The notes under the pieces are model-generated. The model saw nothing but the letters and a program-made list of their open reading frames with translations, was not told the DNA's origin and did no database searches. Made by a program: the position numbers and the translations under genes. DNA of 64,000 bases from NCBI RefSeq assembly GCF_016623495.1, contig NZ_JAEHHL010000004.1, positions 62,001 through 126,000 of the forward strand. The letters are read 5' to 3'. Origin of the DNA: Thermohalobaculum xanthum (GTDB lineage: Bacteria > Pseudomonadota > Alphaproteobacteria > Rhodobacterales > Rhodobacteraceae). Shown here piece after piece: positions 61,861 to 64,000 of the stretch (position 1 is the stretch's first letter; every line of letters begins with the position of its first letter).

Positions 61861-62772
61861 ATGAGCCGCGCCGACGCGGGCGCCATGCCCGCGCGTCCAT
61901 CCGGGATCAGGCGCCTTCTGCGGGGCGAAGCCGCGCAGGGCCTCGTGCTGGTCAGCCCGACCTTCCTCTATGCGCTCCTGCTGCTGGCTGCGCCGCTGAC
62001 CCTGGTGCTGCTGATCAGCTTCTGGACGCAGGACTACCTCGAACTCGATCGCACCTTCACCACGGCGAACTACGCCGAGGCCTGGTCCGATCCGCTCTAT
62101 CGCCTGCTGATGGGACGCTCGCTCGTGATTTCGGGCGTGGTCACCCTCACGACCGTGCTGCTGGCCTACCCGATCGCCTATTTCGTCGCCTTCCATGTCG
62201 AGCGGAACAAGGCGCTCTGGATCTTCCTGATCACCATCCCGTTCTGGACCAGCTACCTGCTGCGGGTGTTCCTGTGGAAGGTGATCCTCGGATACAACGG
62301 GGTTCTGAACAGCGCGCTTCTGGGCCTCGGCCTCGTCGACCAGCCGCTGACCTTCCTGCTCTACAACGCCAATGCCGTGGTGATCACGCTGGCCCATGCC
62401 TGGGCGCCCTTCGCGATCCTGCCGATCTATGTCGCGCTGGCCAAGATCGACCGCAGCCTGCTCGAGGCGGCCGAGGATCTTGGCGACGGGCCGCTTAGGC
62501 GCTTCTGGCGCGTGACCCTGCCGCTGTCGATGCCGGGCGTGATCGCGGCGGCGCTGATCGTCTTCATCCCGACGGTTGGCGACTACGTCACGCCGCGGCT
62601 GGTGGGCGGCACCGACGGGCTGATGATCGCCAACATGATCCAGGTGCAGTTCGGCAAGGCCAACAACGCGCCCCTGGGCGCGGCGCTGGCTGTCTCGGCG
62701 ATGGCGATCGTTGCCGCCATTTCGCTGGTCTTCCTCTGGCTCAACCGACGATTCACGCGGGGAGGCGGCTGA
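61861..62772 (+). CDS. ABC transporter permease (PotB-like)
   Basis: A 303-residue inner-membrane permease with about six helices and the cytoplasmic EAA loop LLEAAEDLGDGPLRRFWRVTLP that contacts the ATPase. It resembles PotB-type permeases for spermidine/putrescine or opine-like compounds. It lies 34 bp after the Rieske gene, and its stop overlaps the start of the next permease (TGATG). Confidence 0.92.
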   Translation: MSRADAGAMPARPSGIRRLLRGEAAQGLVLVSPTFLYALLLLAAPLTLVLLISFWTQDYLELDRTFTTANYAEAWSDPLYRLLMGRSLVISGVVTLTTVLLAYPIAYFVAFHVERNKALWIFLITIPFWTSYLLRVFLWKVILGYNGVLNSALLGLGLVDQPLTFLLYNANAVVITLAHAWAPFAILPIYVALAKIDRSLLEAAEDLGDGPLRRFWRVTLPLSMPGVIAAALIVFIPTVGDYVTPRLVGGTDGLMIANMIQVQFGKANNAPLGAALAVSAMAIVAAISLVFLWLNRRFTRGGG

Positions 62773-63584
62773 TGGCGCGCGCTCGGGGGCAGGGCTGGCT
62801 CAAGGGATACGCCATCGGCTATCTCGTCTTCCTCTATGCCCCGGTCTTCCTGCTGCCGATCTTCGCCTTCAACGACAGCGCCATCATCGCCTTCCCGCTC
62901 TCGGGCTTCACCACCGCCAACTTCCAGCAGCTCTGGGCGACCGACGCGATGCATGGCGCGCTGGTCAACAGCCTGCAGGTCGCGGTCGCGGCGGCGGTGA
63001 TCTCGACGCTTCTGGGCATCTGCGCCGCGCGCGCCTCCGCCCGCTACGAGTTTCCGGGCCGGCGCGCGATCATCGGCTTCATCATGCTGCCGCTGGTCCT
63101 GCCCGAGATCATCGTGGCGGTGGCGCTCCTGGTCGTGCTGGTCCAGCTCGGCTTCGCGCTCTCGCTCTGGACCGTCGTGCTCGGCCATGTGCTGGTCTGC
63201 ACGCCGTTCTCGATCGCGATCCTGTCCTCGGCCTTCCAGAACATGGACCGCAGCCTCGAGGAAGCGAGCCAGGATCTCGGCGAGGGGCGGATGATGACCT
63301 TCCTGCGGGTGACGCTGCCGCTGGTCACGCCGGGTATCGTCGCGAGCCTGCTGATCGGCTTCACCATCTCGCTCGACGAGTTCATCATCGCCTTCTTCCT
63401 GACCGGCACTGAGCCGACATTGCCGGTCTATATCTGGAGCCAGCTGCGCTTCACGGCCAAGCTTCCGGGGGTCATGGCGCTTGGCTGCCTGCTGCTGGTG
63501 CTTTCGCTCGCGCTCTTGTGCGCGGCCGAGTATTTCCGGCGCCGCTCGGCGCGGCAGACCGGATCAAGCGGGGGATATCTGTGA
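62772..63584 (+). CDS. ABC transporter permease (PotC-like)
   Basis: A 270-residue permease with six helices and the EAA motif SLEEASQDLGEGRMMTFLRVTLP. It pairs with the PotB-like protein. Conserved PIFAFNDSAIIAFPLSGF near the N-terminus is typical of PotC. Its stop overlaps the GTG start of the ATPase gene by four bases. Confidence 0.92.
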   Translation: MARARGQGWLKGYAIGYLVFLYAPVFLLPIFAFNDSAIIAFPLSGFTTANFQQLWATDAMHGALVNSLQVAVAAAVISTLLGICAARASARYEFPGRRAIIGFIMLPLVLPEIIVAVALLVVLVQLGFALSLWTVVLGHVLVCTPFSIAILSSAFQNMDRSLEEASQDLGEGRMMTFLRVTLPLVTPGIVASLLIGFTISLDEFIIAFFLTGTEPTLPVYIWSQLRFTAKLPGVMALGCLLLVLSLALLCAAEYFRRRSARQTGSSGGYL

Positions 63585-64000
63585 CCGACGACCGACCACG
63601 AGGCCGCGCGCTGATCGAGCTCGACCGGGTTGAGAAGCGCTTCGACGAGGTTGCCGCGCTCAAGGGCGTGAGCGGCTCGATCATGGAGGGCGAGTTCTTC
63701 TCGCTGCTGGGTCCCTCGGGCTGCGGCAAGACCACGCTGCTGCGGCTGATCGCGGGCTTCGACGAACCGACGCGCGGCGCCATCGCGATCGACGGCAAGC
63801 CGATGGCGGGAGTGCCCGCCAACCTGCGCCCGACCAACATGGTGTTCCAGAGCTACGCGATCTTCCCGCATCTCGACGTCGCGCAGAATGTGGCCTACGG
63901 GCTGCGGCGGCTGCGGCTGGGGCGTGAGGAGACCGCGCGCCGGGTCGAGGAAGCGCTCGGCATGGTCGATCTCGCGGGCTATGGCAAGCGGGCGGCACAT
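63581..64000 (+). CDS. ABC transporter ATPase (PotA-like), cut by window edge
   Basis: The first 140 codons of an ATP-binding subunit, started at GTG 63581. Walker A is LLGPSGCGKTTLL, and the Q-loop is NMVFQSYAIFPHLDV. The signature and Walker B motifs lie beyond the edge. It energises the two permeases before it. A periplasmic binding protein gene is not seen upstream and may follow to the right. Confidence 0.93.
   Translation, partial: MTDDRPRGRALIELDRVEKRFDEVAALKGVSGSIMEGEFFSLLGPSGCGKTTLLRLIAGFDEPTRGAIAIDGKPMAGVPANLRPTNMVFQSYAIFPHLDVAQNVAYGLRRLRLGREETARRVEEALGMVDLAGYGKRAAH

Overview
This is a high-GC, densely coded chromosomal stretch from an alphaproteobacterium, most likely of the Rhodobacterales (Paracoccaceae/Roseobacter type). 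The strongest pointers are the fnrL-hemN-ccoNOQP block with FNR boxes (TTGAY-N4-ATCAA), a GntR-dctPQM-matAB malonate operon, a DUF1674/SDHAF4 gene beside htpX-rsmB-purH, a full-consensus CtrA box, and a sodium-symporter histidine kinase beside a short-chain-acyl-type XRE regulator. I saw no insertion sequences, CRISPR arrays, rRNA or tRNA genes. Both edges cut genes: a PfkB sugar/nucleoside kinase at the left and a spermidine/putrescine-type ABC ATPase at the right.

Layout. 1-3.1 kb: adenosine-kinase-like gene and nth (overlapping), a DUF2092 exported protein and a Gly/Pro-rich protein with a peptidoglycan-binding tail. 3.2-9.5 kb: polyamine synthesis (ornithine decarboxylase with a long structured leader, speE, speD), interspersed with an Ada-like repair gene, two membrane proteins and a TerC protein. 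9.5-9.9 kb: no convincing protein gene, but a CtrA box, a -10-like element, stems and a strong terminator that together look like a small RNA unit. 9.9-14.2 kb: purH, rsmB, htpX and SDHAF4. 14.2-17.2 kb: a PhnD-like binding protein and two divergent EamA exporters. 17.4-22.3 kb: XRE regulator, response regulator, small membrane protein and symporter-kinase, resembling an acetate/short-chain-acid sensing module.

22.3-30.4 kb, all on the minus strand: acyl-CoA dehydrogenase, iron alcohol dehydrogenase, a CHASE2 nucleotide cyclase, a FecR-TPR-outer-membrane-barrel protein and a small Cys-rich exported protein. The last three look like an envelope-to-second-messenger signalling system and are the most interesting candidate here. 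30.6-39.7 kb: a LysR regulator, the complete malonate uptake and activation operon under a GntR/FCD regulator with overlapping operators, then a class III aminotransferase. 39.7-45.7 kb: anaerobic haem synthesis (hemN), FnrL and cbb3 oxidase ccoNOQP.

45.8-64 kb: catabolic and accessory genes. These are an amidase and an allophanate-hydrolase-type amidase, an alpha/beta hydrolase, an Lrp regulator divergent from an MdeB-like E1 enzyme with threonine dehydratase facing it, a zinc M15 peptidase, hutF-hutC, a YbaY-MliC-META envelope protein, an ATP-grasp ligase, and a Rieske oxygenase leading a spermidine/putrescine-type ABC transporter operon. Functions are assigned by recognising family motifs in translated sequence; no database search was run.
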